A stretch of DNA of 64,000 bases from Stutzerimonas stutzeri (lineage in GTDB: Bacteria > Pseudomonadota > Gammaproteobacteria > Pseudomonadales > Pseudomonadaceae): contig DDKB01000023.1 of assembly GCA_002339675.1 (NCBI GenBank), positions 124,001-188,000 of the forward strand. Direction: 5' to 3'. The notes below the pieces were generated by a model. The model saw only the letters and a list, made by a program, of their open reading frames with translations. It was not told the DNA's origin and searched no databases. Positions within the stretch are counted from its first letter, which is position 1. Each line of letters starts with the position of its first letter. Of the stretch, positions 15,835 to 23,531 are shown piece after piece. The translations under genes were made by a program, and so were the position numbers.

Positions 15835-15862
15835 AAAAAACGGGAGCCTGGGCTCCCGTTTT
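15835..15862. terminator. Bidirectional terminator between bfr and grxD
   Basis: AAAAAA-CGGGAGC-CTGG-GCTCCCG-TTTT: a 7-base stem with an A-tract on one side and a T-tract on the other, placed between the convergent bfr and grxD genes, so it can stop transcription from both directions. Confidence 0.9.
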
Positions 15863-15888
15863 GCTGTCTCGCTGTTGACTGCGGTCGC

Positions 15889-16215
15889 TCAGGCGCCCGC
15901 TTTCTGCACGGCCTGCTTGATCAACGGTTGCAGCTCACCCTTTTCGAACATTTCCAGGATGATGTCGCTGCCACCGACCAGCTCGCCGTCGACCCACAGC
16001 TGCGGGAAGGTCGGCCAGTTGGCATATTTCGGCAGGTTGGCACGGATTTCCGGATTCTGCAGGATGTCCACGTAGGCGAACTTCTCGCCACAGCCCATCA
16101 CGGCCTGGGTCGCGCGCGCGGAGAAGCCGCACTGCGGCGCGTTCGGCGAGCCTTTCATGTACAGCAGGACCGGGTTCTTTTCGATCTGCTCTTTGATGGT
16201 TTCGATGATATCCAT
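15889..16215 (-). CDS. grxD: Monothiol glutaredoxin (Grx4 type)
   Basis: 108-residue cytosolic CGFS glutaredoxin; Cys29-Gly-Phe-Ser is visible in NAPQCGFSARA. The family binds and hands over [2Fe-2S] clusters with glutathione and BolA proteins and connects to iron sensing. TFPQLWVDGELVGGSDI is the glutathione-binding cis-Pro/GG segment. It converges on bfr, giving an iron-themed cluster (bfd-bfr-grxD). Confidence 0.97.
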   Translation of the reverse strand: MDIIETIKEQIEKNPVLLYMKGSPNAPQCGFSARATQAVMGCGEKFAYVDILQNPEIRANLPKYANWPTFPQLWVDGELVGGSDIILEMFEKGELQPLIKQAVQKAGA

Positions 16216-16355
16216 TGGGCACCTCGGCTAGTCTCGGTTGCCGCGCATTGTACAGGAAGGCGAGCCGGAAAGCCGAGTCACGAACTCGGCTTTTATCGCC
16301 GGAGCCAGGGCCGACGCCGCCTGCAACGCTGCGTGGCAAGCGCTCGGAGGCCGAT

Positions 16356-16385
16356 TTGCGCCCGCCGCGGCTTTCTGGATAAGAT
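16356..16385 (+). promoter_or_regulatory. Possible promoter of argF
   Basis: TTGCGC (16356-16361), an 18-base spacer and TAAGAT (16380-16385), about 105 bases before argF. Moderate match only. Confidence 0.35.
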
Positions 16386-16489
16386 CGCGCCTTTCCCGTT
16401 TCGTCGCCCGCTTGGCGACCCCTGTCGCAGGCCCTTGTTTTTTCGTCAAAAAGTCTCCGGCCTCGACTGCGGCAACAAAGGTAGTTGAT

Positions 16490-17410
16490 ATGAGCGCAAG
16501 GCATTTTCTCTCACTGATGGATTGCACGCCCCAGGAGCTGCTTGGCCTGGTCCGTCGCGGCATCGAGCTGAAGGATCTGCGCGAGCGCGGCATTCTGTTC
16601 GAGCCGCTGAAGAACCGCGTCCTCGGAATGATCTTTGAGAAGGCCTCGACCCGCACGCGGCTGTCGTTCGAAGCAGGCATGATCCAACTGGGCGGCCAGG
16701 CGATCTTTCTCTCCCCGCGCGACACCCAGCTCGGCCGCGGCGAGCCGATCAGCGACTCAGCCATCGTCATGTCGAGCATGCTCGACGCCATCATGATCCG
16801 TACCTTTGCCCACGCCACGCTGACCGAGTTCGCCACACATTCGACGGTGCCGGTCATCAACGGCCTGTCGGACGACCTGCACCCCTGCCAGCTGATGGCC
16901 GACATGCAGACCTTCCACGAGCTGCGCGGGAGCATCGCCGGCAAGACGGTCGCCTGGGTCGGCGACGGCAACAATATGTGCAACTCTTATATGGAAGCGG
17001 CCATCCAGTTCGACTTCCAGCTACGCGTCGCCTGCCCGAGCGGCTACGAGCCCGACGCCGCGCTGCTGGCGCAGGCCGGCGACCGGGTACGGATCGTCCG
17101 CGACCCGCGCGAAGCGGTGCGGGGTGCACACCTGGTGAGCACCGACGTATGGGCCTCAATGGGCCAGGAAGATGAAGTCGCGGCGCGTATGGCGACCTTC
17201 CGCCCGTATCAGGTCGACCGCGCCCTGCTCGACGCCGCGGCTGAGGACGTGCTGTTCATGCATTGCCTGCCGGCCCACCGCGGCGAGGAAATCAGCGACG
17301 ACCTGCTCGACGATCCCCGCTCGGTGGCCTGGCAGCAGGCGGAAAACCGGCTGCACGTGCAAAAGGCCCTGCTTGAGTTTCTGGTCGAGCCGGCCTACCA
17401 CCACGCATGA
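16490..17410 (+). CDS. argF: Ornithine carbamoyltransferase, anabolic
   Basis: Makes citrulline from ornithine and carbamoyl phosphate in arginine synthesis. 306 residues. The carbamoyl-phosphate loop STRTR is at residues 53-57, HPCQ at 131-134, and the ornithine/Cys loop HCLPAHRGEE near residue 265. The start ATG 16490 follows AAAGGTAG. It lies alone rather than with arcABC, supporting the anabolic (ArgF) and not the catabolic (ArcB) role. Its last bases overlap the start of the ABC ATPase gene (ATGA). Confidence 0.96.
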   Translation: MSARHFLSLMDCTPQELLGLVRRGIELKDLRERGILFEPLKNRVLGMIFEKASTRTRLSFEAGMIQLGGQAIFLSPRDTQLGRGEPISDSAIVMSSMLDAIMIRTFAHATLTEFATHSTVPVINGLSDDLHPCQLMADMQTFHELRGSIAGKTVAWVGDGNNMCNSYMEAAIQFDFQLRVACPSGYEPDAALLAQAGDRVRIVRDPREAVRGAHLVSTDVWASMGQEDEVAARMATFRPYQVDRALLDAAAEDVLFMHCLPAHRGEEISDDLLDDPRSVAWQQAENRLHVQKALLEFLVEPAYHHA

Positions 17411-18516
17411 GCCATGAGCCGCTGCTGCACCTGCGCCAGCTCAACTGCGGCTATGACGAGCAGCCCGTGGTGCAACAACTCAGCCTGCACCTCAACCGTG
17501 GCGACATCGGCTGTCTGCTCGGGCCATCCGGCTGCGGCAAGACCACCACCCTGCGCGCGATTGCGGGCTTTGAGCCGGTCAGCGAGGGCGAAATCCAGCT
17601 GGGCGAGGTGGTGCTGTCCCGGCGTGGCTTCACCCTGGCACCGGAGAAGCGCCGTATCGGCATGGTGTTCCAGGACTATGCCCTGTTTCCCCACCTGAAC
17701 GTGGCAGAAAACGTCGAGTTCGGTGTGCGCAAGCATCCGCACGGGCAGCGCGTCGTGCGCGAGATGCTCGAACTGGTGCACCTCTCGCACCTGGCCAAGC
17801 GCTACCCCCACGAACTCTCCGGCGGCCAGCAACAACGTGTCGCCCTGGCCCGCGCGCTGGCTCCCGAGCCCGAACTGCTGCTGCTCGACGAGCCCTTCTC
17901 CAACCTCGACGGCGATCTGCGCCGGCGGCTGTCCCATGAAGTGCGCGAGATCCTCAAGGCGCGCGGCACCAGCGCCATTCTGGTCACCCACGATCAGGAG
18001 GAAGCCTTTGCGGTCAGCGACCAGGTCGGCGTGTTCAAGGATGGTCGCCTGGAGCAGTGGGACACGCCCTACAACCTCTACCACGAACCGCTCACGCCCT
18101 TTGTCGCGAGCTTCATCGGCCAGGGCTACTTCATCCGCGGCCAGCTCATCGACCCGGAGACGGTGCAGACCGAACTCGGCGTGATCCGCGGCAACCGCGC
18201 CTACACCATGCCACCCGGTAGCTCGGTGGACGTCCTGCTGCGACCGGACGACATCGTCTACGCCCCGGACAGCCCCCTGAAGACACTCATCGTCGGCAAG
18301 ACCTTCCTTGGCGCCTCGACCCTGTACCGCCTGCAATTGCCGACCGGCAACCAGCTGGAGGGCATCTTTCCCAGCCACGCGGACTATCCGACCGGGCAGG
18401 CCGTCGGCATTGCCATCGCCGCCGACCATCTCGTGGTGTTTCCGGCCCAGGGCAGCGTTGCCGCCCACGAAACCCTGCCGGAATCGGGTGTCCGCCGCTA
18501 CAGCAACCCCGCCTGA
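17407..18516 (+). CDS. ABC transporter ATP-binding protein (FbpC/PotA-like, with TOBE-type C-terminus)
   Basis: 369-residue ATPase. Walker A GPSGCGKTT (39-47), signature LSGGQQQR (137-144), Walker B LLLLDEP (157-163) and the switch His in VTHDQEEAF are all intact. The C-terminal 130 residues (LLRPDDIVYAP...) have the TOBE/regulatory look of iron(III), polyamine and sulfate importers. The start ATG overlaps the argF stop, so expression is coupled to arginine synthesis. No permease or binding-protein gene is adjacent; the partners must be elsewhere. P. aeruginosa has the same argF-ATPase pair. Substrate unknown; iron or polyamine uptake are the obvious guesses. Confidence 0.9.
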   Translation: MSHEPLLHLRQLNCGYDEQPVVQQLSLHLNRGDIGCLLGPSGCGKTTTLRAIAGFEPVSEGEIQLGEVVLSRRGFTLAPEKRRIGMVFQDYALFPHLNVAENVEFGVRKHPHGQRVVREMLELVHLSHLAKRYPHELSGGQQQRVALARALAPEPELLLLDEPFSNLDGDLRRRLSHEVREILKARGTSAILVTHDQEEAFAVSDQVGVFKDGRLEQWDTPYNLYHEPLTPFVASFIGQGYFIRGQLIDPETVQTELGVIRGNRAYTMPPGSSVDVLLRPDDIVYAPDSPLKTLIVGKTFLGASTLYRLQLPTGNQLEGIFPSHADYPTGQAVGIAIAADHLVVFPAQGSVAAHETLPESGVRRYSNPA

Positions 18517-18525
18517 CCGCGGCCT

Positions 18526-19044
18526 TCAGCCTGCCGACGGTTCCTGCGGGAGCGCTTCGGCCAGCCCCTTCTGGCGCCGTGCGCGAAAGAACTCACTGAG
18601 TACCTGGCTGCAGGCGTCCGCCCTGACCCCGCCTTCGACCAGCACCTGATGGTTGAGGAACACACTTGAAAAAAACTGGCCCCGGCTAACCGCCACGCCC
18701 GCCTTGGGTTCGGTCGCGCCGTACACAACCCGCTGGACCCGCGCATGCACGATCAACCCGGCGCACATGCTGCAGGGTTCCAGCGTCACATACAGCGTGC
18801 TGCCGGGCAGTCGGTAATTCTGCAGGCTCCGCGCCGCGTCACGGATCGCCACCATCTCGGCGTGCGCACTGGGATCATGCGCTGAAATCGGGCAGTTGTA
18901 TCCCCGGCCTATCACCTTGCCGTCCTGCACCAGCACGGCCCCGACCGGCACTTCGCCCAGGCGAGCCCCTTCGGCGGCGAGCGCCAGGGCCTCGGCCATG
19001 AACGACTCGTCCCGCGAACGATCGATGATCATCGGTCTCTTCAT
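18526..19044 (-). CDS. tadA: tRNA adenosine(34) deaminase
   Basis: Converts A34 to inosine in tRNA-Arg(ACG); essential in E. coli. 172 residues from ATG 19044, chosen for its GAGGAG ribosome binding site 4 bases upstream; the longer frame to 19149 lacks one. Zinc-deaminase signature: HAE at 61-63 (His ligand, catalytic Glu) and PCSMC (Cys91, Cys94). The C-terminal KAGVAVSRGQFFSS is typical of TadA. It converges on the ABC ATPase gene and lies downstream of the multicopper oxidase; the same tadA - multicopper oxidase - guaA order is seen in P. aeruginosa. Confidence 0.96.
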   Translation of the reverse strand: MKRPMIIDRSRDESFMAEALALAAEGARLGEVPVGAVLVQDGKVIGRGYNCPISAHDPSAHAEMVAIRDAARSLQNYRLPGSTLYVTLEPCSMCAGLIVHARVQRVVYGATEPKAGVAVSRGQFFSSVFLNHQVLVEGGVRADACSQVLSEFFRARRQKGLAEALPQEPSAG

Positions 19045-19091
19045 TTCGCTCCTCGCAGATCCAGCGCCTGGTAACGGCTTACCTCGGGCTT

Positions 19092-20462
19092 TCAGACGAC
19101 CTCGATCGCCGCCATCAGCCCGGTCTCCATATGATCGATAACGTGGCAATGGAACATCCAGACGCCGGGATTATCCGCCACCAGGGCAATCCTGGCCGTT
19201 TCGTTCTTGCCCAGCAGGTAGGTGTCGGTAAACCAGGGCTCGATGCGTTTGCGATTCGAGCTGATCACCTTGAAGGTCATGCCGTGCAGGTGGATCGGGT
19301 GCTGGTACTGACTCAGGTTGCGCAGCTCGAAGACATAGTGGCCACCTCGCTTCAGCGTCGCGATCGGACGGTCCGCACAGGTCTTGTCATTGATGTCCCA
19401 TGCCTGACCGTTGATTTGCCAGAAGGTGAAGGCGTCGCCCTGGGCCGTCTCGCTCGACAAGGTCCCGGCCCATTCGAAGTTGAAGCGCAGGGTCTCGGCG
19501 CGCTGCAGATCCGGTTCGGCCACCGGGTTGGCCGGCAGCGCCCCGGGCCAGAAGCCCTCGCCATCAGCACCGGCGACAGAGGCCAGGCTTGCCAGGCGCA
19601 GCGGCCCATTGCGCAGTGACAGCACCTCGCCCGCTGGCGGGACCTTCAGCGCCAGGTCGAGGCGCATGCCCGGGCCCAGCCAGTACTGTTTGCCCAGCGG
19701 CCGCGGCACGACCGGGTGGCCATCTATCGCGTAGATCCGCGCTTCGCCGCCCGAGAGGTTCAACCGGTAGGTCAGGGTATTGTCGAGGTTGAGGATCCGC
19801 AGCCGGACCACCTGCCCGGCGGGCAGCTCGAGGGTCGGTGCGTGCTCCCCGTTGACGCTGGACACCACCCCCGGGGTACCGCCGCGAGCGGCCTCCCGCG
19901 GAACGCTGAAGGCAGTAAAGGCCCCTCGCTCGTCGACGTGCCAGCTCTTCAGGCTCAACGTCCGCTCGTGGCGGAACCCGCTGGGCTCGCGCTCCTCGAT
20001 AATGAGCGGTCCTACCAGCCCGCGGCCCAGCTGCTCGGCGCTCGATGTGTGCGGGTGGTACCAGAAGCTGCCGGCATCCAACACCCTGAACCGGTAGTCG
20101 AAGGACTCGCCGGGCAACACCGGCAGTTGCGAGACGTAGGGGACCCCATCCATCTCCAGGGGCAGGCGAATGCCGTGCCAGTGGATAGTGGTGGGCTCCG
20201 GAAGGTGATTGGTAAAGCGAACCCGCAGCCAGTCGCCTTGACGCGCCCTCAGCTCGACACCCGGCGCCCGCCCTCCGTAGCACCACGCCGGCGTTACGCT
20301 GCCAGAAATCAGTTCGATATCCGCCGGGGCGGCAATCAGCTCATAGTCATGGGTTACCGGGTTCGCCGAACGTCCCAGCCAGTAGCGCGCGCCGCCGCCA
20401 GCTGCGCCCACCACGGCAAGCCCGGTCAGGCCTGCCAGCATTTTCCGCCGGGTAAAAGACAT
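19092..20462 (-). CDS. Multicopper oxidase family protein, Tat-exported
   Basis: 456-residue periplasmic oxidase. The N-terminus MSFTRRKMLAGLTGLAVVGA is a twin-arginine signal. All four copper motifs are present: HWHG (94-97), HPH (136-138), HLHG and HCHVIDHMETGLM near the C-terminus, the last supplying type 1 copper ligands with Met as likely axial ligand. It oxidises substrates while reducing O2 to water; relatives act as cuprous oxidases or laccase-like enzymes. The start ATG has AAGGAG upstream. A copper receptor operon is 11 kb away but not linked. Specific substrate not deducible. Confidence 0.92.
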   Translation of the reverse strand: MSFTRRKMLAGLTGLAVVGAAGGGARYWLGRSANPVTHDYELIAAPADIELISGSVTPAWCYGGRAPGVELRARQGDWLRVRFTNHLPEPTTIHWHGIRLPLEMDGVPYVSQLPVLPGESFDYRFRVLDAGSFWYHPHTSSAEQLGRGLVGPLIIEEREPSGFRHERTLSLKSWHVDERGAFTAFSVPREAARGGTPGVVSSVNGEHAPTLELPAGQVVRLRILNLDNTLTYRLNLSGGEARIYAIDGHPVVPRPLGKQYWLGPGMRLDLALKVPPAGEVLSLRNGPLRLASLASVAGADGEGFWPGALPANPVAEPDLQRAETLRFNFEWAGTLSSETAQGDAFTFWQINGQAWDINDKTCADRPIATLKRGGHYVFELRNLSQYQHPIHLHGMTFKVISSNRKRIEPWFTDTYLLGKNETARIALVADNPGVWMFHCHVIDHMETGLMAAIEVV

Positions 20463-20678
20463 CCTCGCTCCTTGATACCGCTATTCCGCTCGAGCCGGCC
20501 TCAGGGCCGCCATCTGGAATCGCTCGCATTTGCGCATGCTACCGCGTCGCGCTTTCTACCGCAGCCGGCCAGGGCACCTTGCCGCATGCAGTCGCACCGC
20601 CCGGCACCCACGGCGAACCCTCGAGCCCGATCGCGCTCTACAAAAGACACACCTTTACATACAGCGCGAGGAGTCCCC

Positions 20679-21521
20679 ATGCACCCCACCGCAGCCCAGA
20701 CGAAAGATGAGGTCAGCATCAGCAAGGGCATGGCCTGGCTTGCCCGCAGCGGCTATGCCGCTCGCGGTGTGGTCTACCTGATCATCGGTGCCTTCGCCTT
20801 TCTCGCCGGGGTGGGCAGCGGCAAGACGCTGGGCACCAAGGGCGCAATCCAGCAACTGCTGGAACAACCCTTCGGCGAGACCCTCCTGTGGATCATGGTT
20901 GTCGGCCTGGTCGCCTACGTCGCCTGGCGAGTGACGCAGGCCATTGCCGACCCGGAAGGTCACGGAACCGATGCCAAGGGCCTCGCCATCCGCGCCGGGC
21001 TCGTTGGCAGCGCCGTCGCGTATTCCCTGCTCGCACTGTTCACCCTCGGCCTGCTCGGCAGCCCGCTCGGCGACGCGGGCAGCAGCGGCGGCGGCTCCGG
21101 CGGCCAGGATTTCCTCGCCGGACTGCTCGGATGGAAGTATTCGAACTACCTGATCTACCTGGTCGCCCTCGTCCCGCTCGGCGTCGGTATCGCGCACGTG
21201 ATCAAGGGCTGGAAAGCCAAGTTTGAAAAGTACTTCAACGCCTCCGAAGACGTCATGCGTTGGGTCCGGCCGATTTCACGCGCCGGCCTGATCGCCCGCG
21301 GCGTGGCGTTCTTTGTGGTCGCCGGCATGCTCTTCACTGGTGGCAGCCGCTACGAGCCCACCGATCCGCCCGGCCTGGAAGACGCCTTGGACGCCCTGCA
21401 AAGCCTGCCGTTCGGCACCTTCTGGCTGTCCCTCGTCGGCCTCGGCCTGGTGGCGTTCGCCGTCTACAGCTTCTCCGAAGCCATCTGGCGGCGCATCGAT
21501 GTGCCGGCCGCGTTTGACTGA
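20679..21521 (+). CDS. DUF1206 domain-containing integral membrane protein
   Basis: 280 residues with about six hydrophobic segments arranged as three related two-helix units, each opening with a GxxARGxV-type motif: ARSGYAARGVVYLIIGAFAF, GLAIRAGLVGSAVAYSLLAL, SRAGLIARGVAFFVVAGMLF. This triplication is the DUF1206 pattern. A Gly/Ser-rich loop (SSGGGSGGQ) separates units two and three. The start ATG follows GCGAGGAG. Function is unknown; it is cytoplasmic-membrane located. It is divergent from the multicopper oxidase. Confidence 0.88.
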   Translation: MHPTAAQTKDEVSISKGMAWLARSGYAARGVVYLIIGAFAFLAGVGSGKTLGTKGAIQQLLEQPFGETLLWIMVVGLVAYVAWRVTQAIADPEGHGTDAKGLAIRAGLVGSAVAYSLLALFTLGLLGSPLGDAGSSGGGSGGQDFLAGLLGWKYSNYLIYLVALVPLGVGIAHVIKGWKAKFEKYFNASEDVMRWVRPISRAGLIARGVAFFVVAGMLFTGGSRYEPTDPPGLEDALDALQSLPFGTFWLSLVGLGLVAFAVYSFSEAIWRRIDVPAAFD

Positions 21522-21584
21522 GGGCAATGCTGCGCCGGAAGGCAGACGACGAACTTCCGAACGGAAGGTGGTGGCTTTGCTCCA

Positions 21585-21977
21585 GTGTTCACTCTGAACC
21601 CGAACGAAGAAGTCGCTGAGGGCGCAAAGGGATCGCCGCACGCCTCCTATACATTTCTGCTCGACGACACCGGCCGCGTAGAGCCTCTCCCCCATCCGCT
21701 CTACCTGGCCTTGATCAGCGCACAAAGCGCTATTGCGACGCTCGCCGGTAAGCGTTTCCGGTTGGCCGACTGGTATGTGGCCATGGACGCAGGAAGGCCC
21801 ACCCAGGTGGTCCGGGAATGGTACGGCTGGGTGACGTTCGACGCCCACGGCAATTTCCAACCCGAGAGCGATTCGCACCATCCGACTGCGAGCGGTGCCG
21901 GAAACGTCGACACGACAGCCCTACCGTCCCCACTGGAACACGACCGAATCACGACCCTTCTGTATGGAGGCGAGTGA
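21585..21977 (+). CDS. Hypothetical protein, 130 residues
   Basis: I do not recognise the family. The frame starts at a GTG and encodes a plausible soluble protein: DDTGRVEPLPHPLY, ALISAQSAIATLAGKRFRLADWYV, then REWYGWVTFDAHGNFQPESD. Third codon positions are mostly G/C and the composition is protein-like, unlike the Arg/Ser-rich antisense frame covering the same DNA. The start has no obvious ribosome binding site, so the 5' end may be wrong or the gene decayed; it follows the DUF1206 gene by 63 bases. Alternative: a non-coding stretch. Confidence 0.5.
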   Translation: MFTLNPNEEVAEGAKGSPHASYTFLLDDTGRVEPLPHPLYLALISAQSAIATLAGKRFRLADWYVAMDAGRPTQVVREWYGWVTFDAHGNFQPESDSHHPTASGAGNVDTTALPSPLEHDRITTLLYGGE

Positions 21978-22398
21978 ACGCGGTATCGCTCAGTGTTCAC
22001 GGAGGCTGTCCGAGTTCGCCGCGCAACGCTTGCAAAAGCGATCGCTGACCGCAGCGTCGCTCCGTGCTCTCGAGCACTCCAACCCATCGGGTATCACCCG
22101 CAGTATTCCCTCTGACTCGGATCCCGTATTGATGCTCTTCCCTGTCAACCAATGAAAATCCGCCCATCAGGCATGGTCGTGAAAGTCACCTCGACAGTAC
22201 CTGCTGCGACCAGGTCAGCAGCCTTTATGAGGGGCTTTTTAGCAAAGCCGTCGGCCAGTGGCCACTAGACAGCAACCGCTCAGCCTCGTAACGTGCTTCG
22301 GCCCCGCTGCAAACCGTTTCTGACGCCTCTTTTGGTGGGTTGCCCGGGTTAACGACATTAGAGCCGGCGCGATACAACCGGATCAGGGAGCAGGTGCA
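21978..22398. other. 421-base region without a recognisable gene
   Basis: Lower GC than its neighbours. Short frames only, none with a ribosome binding site and family-like sequence. It must hold the promoter of the diguanylate cyclase gene; no clear -10/-35 pair stands out. Confidence 0.5.
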
Positions 22399-23451
22399 AT
22401 GCAAGGGACACACTCGGAACACCTGCGCCGGCGCGACTCCCAGCCGGAGTTCTGGCAGCTCTCGATGCGGTGCTGTCAGTTGGCAGGCAGCGTCGACGTC
22501 GCTTTTTTATTCATATTTCTTCTTCTTGGATCACCCATCCTGGGCTGGATCAACGTGGTCAGTGTGGCCATGTATATCTATGCCTATCGCGCATTCCAAC
22601 AGCGAAGAAATCAGCTAGCGGTCATGCTGATACGCATCGAAGTGCTTGTTCATGCCGGACTGGGAACCGTGCTGGTTGGTTGGGAAAGCGGCTTCCACTA
22701 TTTCCTGCTGATGTTTATTCCGGCTCTGTTCGTCAGCATGCCCACGCGCACCGCCTGGATATACGCGGGGTGGCTGTGGGCCTACTACGTCGGGCTCGAC
22801 GTATTGATGTGGTTTATTGAACCGCTGCAACCCATCTCCTCCAACGCGCTGCTGGGCGTGCACGTGTTCAACCTTACCGTGGTGTTCTGCATGTTCAGCT
22901 ATCTCGCGCTGTTCTATGTGGTCACGGTGGCCCGGGCACACAAGAAGCTGGCCTCAATGGCAACGACCGACTCACTGACCGGCCTATTCAATCGTCGACA
23001 GATGATCGAACTCACCGAAAAGATCCTGGCACGATACAAGCGCCACCCCACCAACCTCACCTTGATGCTGATGGACATCGACCACTTCAAGCAGGTCAAT
23101 GACCGGTACGGTCATGACATGGGCGATCGCGTCCTCCAAGCGGTGAGCGATCTGCTCACACAATCAATGCGCGAACAGGACTTCATTGGCCGTTGGGGCG
23201 GTGAAGAGTTTCTGGCCATCCTGCCGGATACGAATTTCGACCACGCGGGCGAAAGCGCCGAGCGTATACGCAAGCGTGTCGAGGCGCTCGAACTCTACAG
23301 CGATGGCATACGGGTCTGCGTTACGCTGTCGATCGGCCTCACCCAGTACCGTGCAGACGAGTTGCTCAGCGATGCGATCGCACGCGCCGACGTTGCGCTC
23401 TACGAAAGTAAATCGGCGGGGCGCAACAGGGTTGAAGTCGCGGAGGTATAG
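22399..23451 (+). CDS. Membrane-bound diguanylate cyclase (GGDEF domain)
   Basis: 350 residues: an N-terminal membrane module of about six hydrophobic helices (residues 30-178), then a GGDEF domain starting DSLTGLFNRRQ (191). The active-site loop is RWGGEEF (GGEEF at 267-271), consistent with an active enzyme making cyclic-di-GMP from GTP. The allosteric product-inhibition site RxxD (R258-D261) is exactly five residues before GGEEF, so feedback inhibition is expected. MDIDHFKQVNDRYGHD carries metal and guanine contacts. The signal sensed by the membrane part is unknown. A hairpin follows the stop codon. Confidence 0.95.
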   Translation: MQGTHSEHLRRRDSQPEFWQLSMRCCQLAGSVDVAFLFIFLLLGSPILGWINVVSVAMYIYAYRAFQQRRNQLAVMLIRIEVLVHAGLGTVLVGWESGFHYFLLMFIPALFVSMPTRTAWIYAGWLWAYYVGLDVLMWFIEPLQPISSNALLGVHVFNLTVVFCMFSYLALFYVVTVARAHKKLASMATTDSLTGLFNRRQMIELTEKILARYKRHPTNLTLMLMDIDHFKQVNDRYGHDMGDRVLQAVSDLLTQSMREQDFIGRWGGEEFLAILPDTNFDHAGESAERIRKRVEALELYSDGIRVCVTLSIGLTQYRADELLSDAIARADVALYESKSAGRNRVEVAEV

Positions 23452-23465
23452 CGCCAAACAACCAA

Positions 23466-23487
23466 AAGCCCGCAGTTACGCGGGCTT
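23466..23487. terminator. Terminator hairpin between the diguanylate cyclase gene and guaA
   Basis: AAGCCCGC-AGTTAC-GCGGGCTT between the two convergent genes. On the minus strand the stem is followed by a short U-run (GGGCUUUUGG), favouring guaA termination; the plus-strand run is poorer. Confidence 0.75.
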
Positions 23488-23531
23488 CAGGCTTTTCTGC
23501 TAATCGATGTCGGCCAGCGCCAGACGCTCGA

